Shown here piece after piece: positions 52,737 through 60,702 of a DNA stretch of 64,000 nt. The notes beneath the pieces were generated by a model. The model was given only the letters and a program-made list of their open reading frames with translations, was not told where the DNA came from and made no database searches. Numbering within the stretch: position 1 is the first letter of the stretch; each line of letters opens with the position of its first letter. The translations under genes were made by a program, and so were the position numbers. Source of the DNA: Acidovorax delafieldii (lineage in GTDB: Bacteria; Pseudomonadota; Gammaproteobacteria; Burkholderiales; Burkholderiaceae_C); NCBI RefSeq assembly GCF_007993815.1, contig NZ_VJWE01000011.1, positions 620,001-684,000 of the forward strand. Reading direction: 5' to 3'.

Positions 52737-52760
52737 GAGCGGCCCGCGTAGCATGGAGCC

Positions 52761-53627
52761 ATGCAACGACTGCCCCTCCCTCTCCTGCGCACCTGGCTGG
52801 TGCTGGGAAGCGTCACCGTGGCGCTGGCTGGCTGCGCCTACGCCCCTGCCCCGGGCACGCCGCCCTCCCCCCTCTGGACCGACCGCTTGCAGAGCCTGCT
52901 TCCCGCCGATGTACTGCTGTTGGGCGAGCAGCACGATGCCCCCGACCACCAGCGCCTGCAGCGCGAGGCCGTGGCGTGGTTGTCCTCGCGCGGGCAGCTG
53001 GCGGCCGTGGTGATGGAGATGGCCGAGCGGGGCCAAAGCACACGGGGCCTGCCGCGCGATGCCAGCGAAGCGCAGGCCCAGGCCGCCCTGCAATGGGACA
53101 ACGCCGCCTGGCCATGGCAGGCCTATGGTCCGGTGGTGATGGCGGCCGTGGGCGCCGGCGTGCCCGTGTTGGGAGGCAACCTGCCTCGCGCCCGCATGCG
53201 GGCCGCCATGGCGGAGACCGCGTGGGACCGGCACCTGCCCGCCCCCGCGCTGGCGCAGCAATACCAGGCGCTGCGCGACGGCCACTGCGGGCTGCTGCCG
53301 GAGCCACAAATTGCGCCCATGGCCCGCATCCAGATCGCCCGCGACGCCAGCATGGCCCGGACGGCCCAGGAGGCGTTGCGCTCCGGCCAGACAGTGCTGC
53401 TGGTGGCTGGCGGCGGCCATGTGCTGCGCCACCTGGGCGTGCCAACCCATTGGCCGGCAAATCTGGTGTCAAAAGTAGTGATAGCGCAGGTGGAGCATGC
53501 GCCAGCCGCTATCAAATCAGGTGCACAAGCAGATGCCGTGGTCCAGACCCCGGCGCTGCCCCCGCGTGATGTGTGCGCAGAGTTGCGCGAGCAGTGGCGC
53601 CCTGCGCCCCCCGGACAGAAGGTCTGA
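52761..53627 (+). CDS. ChaN-family lipoprotein with an in-frame repeat insertion
   Basis: This 288-residue protein has a lipoprotein signal (TWLVLGSVTVALAGC, lipobox Cys about 25), then a ChaN/heme-binding domain (PF04187): ADVLLLGEQHDAPDHQRLQ, AVVMEMAERGQS, LGGNLPRARMRAAM and VLLVAGGGHVLRHLGVP. ChaN of Campylobacter binds heme and may serve iron uptake. Residues about 237-255 (SKVVIAQVEHAPAAIKSGA) are encoded by a dispersed repeat, probably acquired in frame. It is divergent from narX and shares its putative FNR site. Confidence 0.85.
   Translation: MQRLPLPLLRTWLVLGSVTVALAGCAYAPAPGTPPSPLWTDRLQSLLPADVLLLGEQHDAPDHQRLQREAVAWLSSRGQLAAVVMEMAERGQSTRGLPRDASEAQAQAALQWDNAAWPWQAYGPVVMAAVGAGVPVLGGNLPRARMRAAMAETAWDRHLPAPALAQQYQALRDGHCGLLPEPQIAPMARIQIARDASMARTAQEALRSGQTVLLVAGGGHVLRHLGVPTHWPANLVSKVVIAQVEHAPAAIKSGAQADAVVQTPALPPRDVCAELREQWRPAPPGQKV
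53469..53524 (-). repeat. Dispersed ~55-bp repeat, copy J, inside a coding sequence
   Basis: Read on the minus strand: GATTTGATAGCGGCTGGCGC, then ATGCTCCACCTGCGCTATCA, then CTACTTTTGAC. The reading frame of the ChaN-like gene passes through it without stop. Confidence 0.75.
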
Positions 53628-53636
53628 GCGCGCCTT

Positions 53637-55958
53637 TTAGCCCTGCGCGGCGGCTGCAGTCTCCGCCTGCGCGCGCAGCAGCGCCACAAAATCGTCGGCA
53701 GGCACAGGGCGGCTGCACAGGTAGCCCTGGTAGGCGTCGCAGCCCCGTTCGCGCAGGAAGGCCAACTGGCCCTCGGTCTCCACCCCCTCGGCCAGCACCG
53801 ACAGGCCCATGCTGTGCCCCATGGCGATGATGGCGGCGCTGATGGCCATGTCGTCCTCGCTTTGCGGAATATCGCGGATGAATCCCTGGTCGATCTTGAG
53901 CACGTCGATGGGAAACCGCTTGAGCTGCGCCAGCGACGAATAGCCGGTGCCAAAGTCATCCACCGCGATGCGCACCCCCAGCTCGCGCAGGCGCACCAGC
54001 ACCTGGCGGGCTTCTTCGGTACGTTCGGCCAGGGCGCTTTCGGTGATCTCCAGCTCCAGCAGTGCCGCGGGGAACCCGCTGGCCTGCAGCGCGGCCGCCG
54101 TGCAACCGGCCAAGTCGGTCAGGTGGAACTGGCGCGGTGACACATTCAGCGCCAGGGTCAGCGGGGGCAGCCCGGCATCACGCCATTGCTGGCCCTGACG
54201 GCAGACCTCGCGCACCACCCATTCCCCCAGCGGGCCGATGACGCCCGAGGTCTCGGCCACGGGAATGAAGCGCGCGGGGGAGATCAGCCCCTCTTGCGGG
54301 TCGTTCCAGCGCACCAGGGCTTCGGCGCCCTGGATGCGACCGGTGGCAATGTCGATCTGGGGCTGGTAGTACATCTGCAGATGGCCCTGGGCCAGCGCCA
54401 GGCGCAGGCGCGACTCCAGCTCCAGCCGCTCGCGGGCCGCCTGGGTCATGGCCTCGTGGAAGAAGCACCACGCCCCCCGGCCGCGCGCCTTGGCGCCATA
54501 GACTGCCGCGTGGGCGCCCTGCAGCAGCAGTTCGGTGGTGCCAGCGTGCTCAGGGAACATGCAGATGCCCACACTGACGCCCGCCACCACCTCGAGCCCG
54601 TCGGGCGAACGCCAGGGCTCGGCCACGGCGCGGATCAGGTGGCGCGCCACGGCGGCGGCACCATCGGCATGGCGCAGGTTGCGCGCCACCACGGCCAGCT
54701 CGTCGCCCGCCATGCGCCCCAGCACGTCTCCGGGCCGCAGGGCGGACTGCACCTGCCGCGCAATGTGTTTGAGCACCTCGTCGCCCGTGGCATGGCCGTA
54801 GCTGTCGTTCACGTCCTTGAAGCGGTCCAGGTTGAGCAGCAGCACGGCGATGTGCTCGCCACTGCCTTGCGCCTCCTGCACCGCCAGCTCCAGCTGGTGT
54901 CCGAACCAGGTGCGGTTGGACAAGCCCGTGAGCGGGTCGTTGTGCGCCAGGTATTCCAGTTGCCGCTGCTGGGCCTTTTCTTCGGAGATGTCGGTGAACA
55001 TGCACACGTAGTGCGTGATCTCGCCCGCCGGGTCGCGCACGGCCGACAGGGACATGTGCTCCGGGAAGATCTCGCCGTTCTTGCGGCGGTTCCAGATCTC
55101 GCCCTGCCAGTACCCGGTTTCGGTCAGCGCCGACCACATCGCCTCATAAAAAGCCTTGTCGTGGCGGCCCGACTTGAAGACGCGCGGGGTCTTGCCCAGC
55201 AGCTCCTCCTCGGTATAGCCCAGCAGGCGGGTGAACGCCGCGTTGACCGACAGGATGCGGCTGTGGGCGTCGGTCACCACCACGCCCTCCATGGTGTTGT
55301 CCACCACCGTGGCCGCCAGGCGCTGGCGGGCCTCGCTGCGCTGCAGCGCGGCCCGCGCGGCCTTGATCTCGTCGAGGTCCTGCACCACACACACGAGGTG
55401 CGCGGGCTCATCGCCCACTTCGGGCGCCAGCGTCACGGTGCACAGCACAGGCGCCCGGCGGCCGTTGTCCAGCCGCAGGCAGTGGCGCTCGCCCACATAG
55501 TGGTCGATCTCGCCAGCCAGCAGGCGCTCCAGTTGCGACGCCGCCCAGTCAGGGTCCTGGGCGATCATCACATCGCGAAAATTGAGGCCCAGCGTCTGCG
55601 CGGGCGTGGCCCCCAGCAGGTCGCACAGGCGGGCGTTGGCCCACAGAAAGCTGCCGTCCAGCGCCACCCGCGCAAACCCGGCCGGCGCATGGCGCACGAT
55701 CTGCGTCAGCTCCTGCGCCATGGCCATGCGCACCTTTTCGGCGCGGCGCATGCGCCGCAGCAGCCACCAGGCCAGGCCGCTGGTCAGCGCCACATAGCCC
55801 CAGCCCTTCCAGGTCTGAAAACGGGTCAGCAGGGCCGGGTCGGTCACCCAGTGGGCCAGCAACACATCGCCCGCAAACACCCAGGCCACCCCCAGCACCA
55901 GGTACAGCAGCATGCCCCGCCAGGGGACCAGTGATGAGGCATAGCCCTCGTTGCCCAT
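53637..55958 (-). CDS. Membrane PAS-PAS-GGDEF-EAL protein, probable c-di-GMP phosphodiesterase
   Basis: This 773-residue protein has two N-terminal membrane helices (WRGMLLYLVLGVAWVFAGD, GYVALTSGLAWWLL), two PAS domains (the second with VVVTDAHSRILSVNAAFTRLLGYT and the PAC box), a GGDEF domain and an EAL domain. The GGDEF active site reads AGDEL, so cyclase activity is doubtful. EAL motifs are present (EALVRW, LEITES, DDFGTGYSSL, KIDQGFI, AEGVET). It probably degrades c-di-GMP. I chose the ATG at 55958; longer in-frame versions run into non-conserved sequence opposite purU. Confidence 0.88.
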   Translation of the reverse strand: MGNEGYASSLVPWRGMLLYLVLGVAWVFAGDVLLAHWVTDPALLTRFQTWKGWGYVALTSGLAWWLLRRMRRAEKVRMAMAQELTQIVRHAPAGFARVALDGSFLWANARLCDLLGATPAQTLGLNFRDVMIAQDPDWAASQLERLLAGEIDHYVGERHCLRLDNGRRAPVLCTVTLAPEVGDEPAHLVCVVQDLDEIKAARAALQRSEARQRLAATVVDNTMEGVVVTDAHSRILSVNAAFTRLLGYTEEELLGKTPRVFKSGRHDKAFYEAMWSALTETGYWQGEIWNRRKNGEIFPEHMSLSAVRDPAGEITHYVCMFTDISEEKAQQRQLEYLAHNDPLTGLSNRTWFGHQLELAVQEAQGSGEHIAVLLLNLDRFKDVNDSYGHATGDEVLKHIARQVQSALRPGDVLGRMAGDELAVVARNLRHADGAAAVARHLIRAVAEPWRSPDGLEVVAGVSVGICMFPEHAGTTELLLQGAHAAVYGAKARGRGAWCFFHEAMTQAARERLELESRLRLALAQGHLQMYYQPQIDIATGRIQGAEALVRWNDPQEGLISPARFIPVAETSGVIGPLGEWVVREVCRQGQQWRDAGLPPLTLALNVSPRQFHLTDLAGCTAAALQASGFPAALLELEITESALAERTEEARQVLVRLRELGVRIAVDDFGTGYSSLAQLKRFPIDVLKIDQGFIRDIPQSEDDMAISAAIIAMGHSMGLSVLAEGVETEGQLAFLRERGCDAYQGYLCSRPVPADDFVALLRAQAETAAAAQG

Positions 55959-56030
55959 TGCGCTTCTTGCGCTCCTTGTTGATTTCACGGTTTCACGGCC
56001 TTTGGCCCTTGCTGCGACAATTGCACAGCT

Positions 56031-56879
56031 ATGACCAACGCCTACATCCTTACCCTGTCCTGCCCCGACCGCCTGGGGCTGGTGCACGCCGTCTCCGGCT
56101 TTTTGCTGGAGCATGGCGGCAACATCGAAGAAGCCGCGCAGTACAACGACCACGCCACGGGCCTGTTCTTCATGCGGGTGCAGTTTGCCTGCGACCAGCA
56201 CGACCACCCCACCCTCAAAGCGCGCCTGACCAGCTTTGCCGAGCCCTACAACATGCACTGGAGCCTGCACGCCACGGCAGCCCCCATGAAAACCGTGCTC
56301 ATGGTCAGCAAGGAAGGCCACTGCCTCAACGACCTGCTGTTCCGCTGGAAGAGTGGCCTGCTGCCCATCGACATCCGCGCCATCATCAGCAACCACCGCG
56401 ACTTCTACCAGCTGGCGGCCAGCTACAACGTGCCGTTTCATCACATCCCGATGACGGGCAGCACCAAAGCCCAGGCCGAAGCCAAACAGTTTGAGATTAT
56501 CGAGGGCGAAGGGGCCGAGTTGGTGGTATTGGCCCGTTACATGCAGATACTTTCTCTTGACCTATGTCAAAAGTTGGCCGGTCGGGCCATCAACATCCAC
56601 CACAGCTTCCTGCCCAGCTTCAAGGGCGCCAAGCCTTACTACCAGGCCCATGACCGGGGCGTGAAGCTGATCGGCGCCACGGCCCACTATGTGACGGCCG
56701 ACCTGGACGAAGGCCCGATCATCGAGCAGGACGTGGCCCGCGCCGACCACACCGACACCGTGGAAGACCTCACGGCCCGCGGCCGCGACACCGAAAGCCA
56801 GGTGCTGGCCCGCGCTGTGAAGTGGCACAGCGAGCACCGCGTGATCCTGAACGGCCACAAGACAGTCATCTTCCGCTAG
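56031..56879 (+). CDS. purU: Formyltetrahydrofolate deformylase
   Basis: This 282-residue enzyme hydrolyses 10-formyl-tetrahydrofolate to formate and tetrahydrofolate. It has an N-terminal ACT domain (YILTLSCPDRLGLVHAVSGFL) and a formyltransferase domain with VLARYMQILS, the catalytic INIHHSFLPSFKGAKPY and GATAHYVTADLDEGPIIEQD. It starts about 70 bases from the divergent EAL gene and is followed by a LysR gene 13 bases on. Confidence 0.96.
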   Translation: MTNAYILTLSCPDRLGLVHAVSGFLLEHGGNIEEAAQYNDHATGLFFMRVQFACDQHDHPTLKARLTSFAEPYNMHWSLHATAAPMKTVLMVSKEGHCLNDLLFRWKSGLLPIDIRAIISNHRDFYQLAASYNVPFHHIPMTGSTKAQAEAKQFEIIEGEGAELVVLARYMQILSLDLCQKLAGRAINIHHSFLPSFKGAKPYYQAHDRGVKLIGATAHYVTADLDEGPIIEQDVARADHTDTVEDLTARGRDTESQVLARAVKWHSEHRVILNGHKTVIFR

Positions 56880-56891
56880 TCCAGCTTTCCC

Positions 56892-57797
56892 ATGGCCACG
56901 GCAGCCCCGTCCTCCTTCCTCAGCAGCGCGGCCCGGCGCATCCCGCCCATCCAGTGCCTGCTGACGTTCGAGGCCCTGGCTCGCCTGCGCAGCGTGACGC
57001 AGACGGCCGACGAGCTGTGCGTGACGCCCAGCGCCGTGAGCCACCGCGTCAAGCAGCTGGAGCAGATCCTGGGCGTGCGGCTGTTTGGCCGGGCCGATTT
57101 TTCGCTGACCACCGAGGGCAGCGCCTACCTGGCCCATGTGCGCGAGGGGCTGGGCGCGCTGCAGCGGTTCCCCGGCCAGGCGGCAGCACCCGGGCGGCGG
57201 CGGCTCAAGCTGGCCGTGACGCCCACGTTTGCGCGCACCATCCTCATCCCCCGCCTGCGCCAGTTCACCGAGGCCTATCCCGAGATCGACCTGGCGCTGC
57301 AGGTCTCCATCCCGCTGCTGGACGTGGTGGCCGAAGACGCCGACCTGATGGTGCGCTTTGGCCCTGGCCACTATGCCGACGTGGAGCATGTGGAGCTGGC
57401 GCGCGACGTGGTCACGCCCCTGGCCTCGCCCGCGTTCGTGCGCGAGCACGGGCCCTTTGACCGCCCCGAAGACCTGGAGGGCGTGCCCCTGCTGCGCAGC
57501 CCACTGGAGCCCTGGCGCACCTGGTTTGCTGCCACGGGTCTCGACTGGGCCGAGCCCAGCGAGGGCTCGCAGTTCAACGACATCGGCCTGATGTGCGACG
57601 GCGCCGCTGCCGGCATGGGCGTGGCGCTGGTACGCCTGAAGCTGGGCGCGCCCTGGCTGGAGAACGGCACACTGGTGCGCCTGTTTGACACCGACACCGC
57701 CAGCCCCCACGCGCACTACCTGTGCTGGCGCACGGGCACCATGGACCGGTGGGAATGCGCGGCGTTTGCCGAGTGGCTGCGCAAAACCATGGCGTAG
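56892..57797 (+). CDS. GcvA-like LysR-family regulator
   Basis: This 301-residue LysR protein has an N-terminal HTH (about 14-72: PIQCLLTFEALARLRSVTQTADEL, TPSAVSHRVKQLEQILGVRLF) and an effector domain typical of the GcvA subgroup (PRLRQFTEAYPEIDLALQ, DADLMVRFGPGHYADVE). GcvA regulates glycine cleavage. Adjacency to purU, only 13 bases upstream, ties it to one-carbon metabolism, though that link is inferred. Confidence 0.88.
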   Translation: MATAAPSSFLSSAARRIPPIQCLLTFEALARLRSVTQTADELCVTPSAVSHRVKQLEQILGVRLFGRADFSLTTEGSAYLAHVREGLGALQRFPGQAAAPGRRRLKLAVTPTFARTILIPRLRQFTEAYPEIDLALQVSIPLLDVVAEDADLMVRFGPGHYADVEHVELARDVVTPLASPAFVREHGPFDRPEDLEGVPLLRSPLEPWRTWFAATGLDWAEPSEGSQFNDIGLMCDGAAAGMGVALVRLKLGAPWLENGTLVRLFDTDTASPHAHYLCWRTGTMDRWECAAFAEWLRKTMA

Positions 57798-57807
57798 TAG
57801 AGGTATC

Positions 57808-57940
57808 TCCCTGAGTCGCCTTGGGCGCCTTCTCCCTTCTCCCTTCTCTCCGCTGCGCCGGGAAGGGGGACGCAGCCCTTGCTGCGGGGCGGCCCTTGCT
57901 CGGCTGCCCTCGCCCGAGCCGCGCCCGCCTCCATCAGGCT
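57808..57940. repeat. GC-rich intergenic repeat of Comamonadaceae type
   Basis: The segment CTGAGTCGCCTTGGGCGCCT through CCGGGAAGGGGGACGCAGCC, then GGGGCGGCCCTTGCTCGGC, matches a long intergenic repeat I recall from Acidovorax-like genomes. It follows the GcvA-like gene and is immediately followed by dispersed repeat copy I. Confidence 0.55.
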
Positions 57941-57944
57941 CAGG

Positions 57945-58002
57945 CAGATTTGCCTCCAGCACTTGCCCAACAGACATCAGCAGCTATCAATTGATGAGCA
58001 AT
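57945..58002 (-). repeat. Dispersed ~55-bp repeat, copy I
   Basis: Read on the minus strand: GCTCATCAATTGATAGCTGC, then TGATGTCTGTTGGGCAAGTGC and GGAGGCAAATCTGC. It lies 72 bases upstream of glcD. Confidence 0.8.
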
Positions 58003-58073
58003 CCGGTGTTTTTCACAATCCCCTGAAGAAAAGCTCAAGCCCGGGCACCGAGCCATCCCCTACAGTGACAGCC

Positions 58074-59573
58074 ATGAACACTGCCGCCGACCCCACCGTA
58101 GCCCTGTCCGAACGCGCCGCACGCCAGGCCGAGGTTGTCCAGGCCCTGGGCCGCGTGCTGCCCGCCCACGCCCTGCTCTGGCACAACGAGGACACCACGC
58201 CCTACGAATGCGACGGCCTCACCGCCTACCGCCAGCGCCCCCTGGTGGTGTGCCTGCCCGAAACGTATGACGAAGTGCAGGCCGTGCTGCAGGTCTGCCA
58301 CCGGCTGCAGGTGCCCGTGGTGGCGCGCGGCGCAGGCACGGGCTTGTCGGGCGGCGCCATGCCCCACGCCATGGGCGTGACGATGTCGCTGGCCAAGTTC
58401 AACCGCATCCTCGACATCAACCCCGAAAGCCGCACGGCCGTGGTGCAGTGTGGCGTGCGCAACCTCGCCATCAGCGAGGCGGCAGCGCCCTACAACCTGT
58501 ACTACGCCCCCGACCCCAGCAGCCAGATCGCCTGCACCATCGGCGGCAACGTGGCCGAAAACTCGGGCGGCGTGCACTGCCTCAAATACGGCCTCACCGT
58601 GCACAACGTGCTCAAGGTGAAAGGCTTCACGGTGGAGGGCGAACCGGTGGAATTCGGCAGCGAGGCGCTCGACGCCCCCGGCTACGACCTGCTGGCCGCC
58701 GTGATCGGCAGCGAAGGCATGCTGGCCGTGACCACCGAAGTGACGGTCAAGCTCATCCCCAAGCCCCAACTGGCGCGCTGCATCATGGCCAGCTTTGACG
58801 ACGTGCGCAAAGCGGGCGACGCGGTGGCTGCCGTCATCGCGGCGGGCATCATCCCTGCGGGCCTGGAGATGATGGACAAGCCCATGACTGCCGCCGTCGA
58901 AGACTTTGTGCATGCGGGCTACGACCTGACTGCGGAAGCCATCCTGCTGTGCGAGAGCGACGGCACACCCGAAGAGGTAGAGGAAGAAATTGGCCGCATG
59001 AGCGACGTGCTGCGCGCTGCAGGCGCCACCGCAATCTCGGTCAGCAACGACGAAGCCGAGCGCCTGCGCTTCTGGAGCGGCCGCAAGAACGCCTTCCCCG
59101 CCAGCGGCCGCATCAGCCCCGACTACATGTGCATGGACTCGACCATCCCGCGCAAGCGCCTGGCGGACATCCTGCTCGCCATCCAGGAGATGGAAAAAAA
59201 ATACCAACTGCGCTGCGCCAACGTGTTCCACGCGGGCGACGGCAACCTGCATCCGCTGATCCTGTTCGATGCGAACGATGCCGACCAGCTGCACCGCTGC
59301 GAGCTGTTTGGCGCCGACATCCTGGAGACCAGCGTCGCCATGGGCGGCACGGTGACGGGCGAGCATGGCGTGGGCGTGGAGAAGCTCAACAGCATGTGCG
59401 TGCAGTTCTCCGCGGCAGAGAACGCACAGATGTTCGGGCTCAAGCACGCGTTTGATCCGGCAGGGTTGCTGAACCCCGGCAAGGTAATCCCCACGCTGAA
59501 CCGGTGCGCGGAGTACGGGAAGATGCTGGTGCGTGGGGGGCAGATCAAGCACCCCGACCTGCCGCGTTTCTGA
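58074..59573 (+). CDS. glcD: FAD-linked oxidase, glycolate oxidase GlcD subunit type
   Basis: This 499-residue flavoprotein has a PCMH-type FAD-binding domain (VVARGAGTGLSGGAMPHAMGV, IGGNVAENSGGVHCLKYG) and a C-terminal oxidase domain with NVFHAGDGNLHPLILFD and GGTVTGEHGVGVEKL. It matches GlcD, which oxidises glycolate to glyoxylate with GlcE and GlcF. No glcE or glcF follows; the next genes are cidA/lrgB, so it may work with subunits encoded elsewhere or be a D-2-hydroxyacid dehydrogenase such as a lactate type. Confidence 0.85.
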   Translation: MNTAADPTVALSERAARQAEVVQALGRVLPAHALLWHNEDTTPYECDGLTAYRQRPLVVCLPETYDEVQAVLQVCHRLQVPVVARGAGTGLSGGAMPHAMGVTMSLAKFNRILDINPESRTAVVQCGVRNLAISEAAAPYNLYYAPDPSSQIACTIGGNVAENSGGVHCLKYGLTVHNVLKVKGFTVEGEPVEFGSEALDAPGYDLLAAVIGSEGMLAVTTEVTVKLIPKPQLARCIMASFDDVRKAGDAVAAVIAAGIIPAGLEMMDKPMTAAVEDFVHAGYDLTAEAILLCESDGTPEEVEEEIGRMSDVLRAAGATAISVSNDEAERLRFWSGRKNAFPASGRISPDYMCMDSTIPRKRLADILLAIQEMEKKYQLRCANVFHAGDGNLHPLILFDANDADQLHRCELFGADILETSVAMGGTVTGEHGVGVEKLNSMCVQFSAAENAQMFGLKHAFDPAGLLNPGKVIPTLNRCAEYGKMLVRGGQIKHPDLPRF

Positions 59574-59578
59574 TAGCC

Positions 59579-59938
59579 ATGAAGGCGCTGCAAGGGCTGG
59601 CCTTTCTTCTGCTCATGCAGTCGGGGGGCGAGGCGCTGTCTCACTTTTTGAAGCTCCCGGTCCCAGGGCCGGTGGTCGGCATGGTGCTGCTCTTGCTGGC
59701 CTTGCGTTGGCAGCCCGTGCGGGATGCCGTAGCCCCGGCGGCGGGCTTCTTGCTCCAGCACCTGTCGCTGCTGTTTGTGCCGGTGGGCGTGGGGGTGATG
59801 ACCCACCTGGCGCTGCTGAGCACCTATGGCCTGCAGCTGGTGGCGGTGATTGTGCTGTCCACCTGGGTCGGTATGGCCGTGACGGCGCTGGTGCTGCGTC
59901 TTTTGCAGCCCAAGGAGACCCATGGCGAACTTCGTTGA
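59579..59938 (+). CDS. CidA/LrgA family holin-like protein
   Basis: This 119-residue membrane protein has four hydrophobic segments: ALQGLAFLLLMQSGGEAL, VPGPVVGMVLLLLALRW, FVPVGVGVMTHLALL and LVAVIVLSTWVGMAVTALVL. PxPGPxxGM and LFVPVGVGV are CidA/LrgA hallmarks. The family forms holin-like pores affecting murein hydrolase activity or export of small acids such as pyruvate. It starts five bases after the glcD stop and overlaps the LrgB-like gene by 17 bases. Confidence 0.93.
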   Translation: MKALQGLAFLLLMQSGGEALSHFLKLPVPGPVVGMVLLLLALRWQPVRDAVAPAAGFLLQHLSLLFVPVGVGVMTHLALLSTYGLQLVAVIVLSTWVGMAVTALVLRLLQPKETHGELR

Positions 59939-60647
59939 GCTGTGGGTGTACCTGGCATCGGCCCCACTGTTCGGGCTGACCGCAACGCTGGCGGTGTATG
60001 TGCTGGCGCAGGCGCTGTCGGTGCGCTCGGGGCACGCGCCCTGGGCCAACCCGGTGATGCTGTCAGTGGCCATTCTGGCCACGGTCATGCTGGCCACCGG
60101 CACGGCCTATCCCACGTACTTTGCGGGCGCGCAGTTCATCCACTTCTTGCTGGGCCCTGCGGTGGTGGCGCTGGGCTGGCCCCTGTGGCAGCGCCGCGCG
60201 GCCTTGCGCTCGCGTTGGGGCCGGCTGGTGCTGGCCTCGCTGGCGGGTGGCAGCGCGGCGGCCGCCAGCGCTGTAGGCCTGGGCTGGGCACTGGGCCTGC
60301 CGGGTGATGTGCTGATGTCGCTGGCCCCCAAATCCGTCACAGCCCCGGTCGCCATGGGTATCGCCGCACAGATCGGCGGCGTGCCCGCCCTGGCCGCCGT
60401 GTTCGCGGCGCTGACGGGCATGGTGGGGGCGCTGTCTGCGCGCTGGTTGTTTGGCTTGATGCGCCTGCCCACCGACGCGCAAGGCATGGCACTGCGGGGC
60501 TTTGCGCTGGGCACGGCGTCACATGGCATCGGCGCGGCGCATGCGCTGCAGGTGCATGCCGAAGCGGGGGCGTATGCAGGGTTGGCGCTGGGGCTGCAGG
60601 TGGTGCTGGCGGCGGTGCTGATCCCGCTGGTGTTCCGGTTGTTGTGA
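59922..60647 (+). CDS. LrgB/CidB family membrane protein
   Basis: This 241-residue protein has about six hydrophobic segments, with the LrgB signatures YFAGAQFIHFLLGPAVVALG, SLAPKSVTAPVAMGIA and ALGTASHGIGAAHALQ. It pairs with the CidA/LrgA protein encoded just upstream, overlapping by 17 bases. CidAB/LrgAB systems respond to overflow metabolism and export pyruvate or glycolate-type acids in some species, which would fit the glcD gene before them. Confidence 0.95.
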   Translation: MANFVELWVYLASAPLFGLTATLAVYVLAQALSVRSGHAPWANPVMLSVAILATVMLATGTAYPTYFAGAQFIHFLLGPAVVALGWPLWQRRAALRSRWGRLVLASLAGGSAAAASAVGLGWALGLPGDVLMSLAPKSVTAPVAMGIAAQIGGVPALAAVFAALTGMVGALSARWLFGLMRLPTDAQGMALRGFALGTASHGIGAAHALQVHAEAGAYAGLALGLQVVLAAVLIPLVFRLL

Positions 60648-60702
60648 GGGGTGCGGCAAGGGCATCACCTCTTGCCCCACACTGCGCCGCGCTCAGCGGC
60701 CC

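Noticed and set aside
56557..56570. TTGACCTATGTCAA, a second FNR-like palindrome
   Set aside because: It lies in the middle of the purU coding sequence and encodes conserved residues (LDLCQ), so it is most likely chance.
60653..60695. GGCAAG-N10-CTTGCC hairpin between convergent LrgB and DUF445 genes
   Set aside because: It lacks a T run and the stem is short, so a terminator call is not supported.
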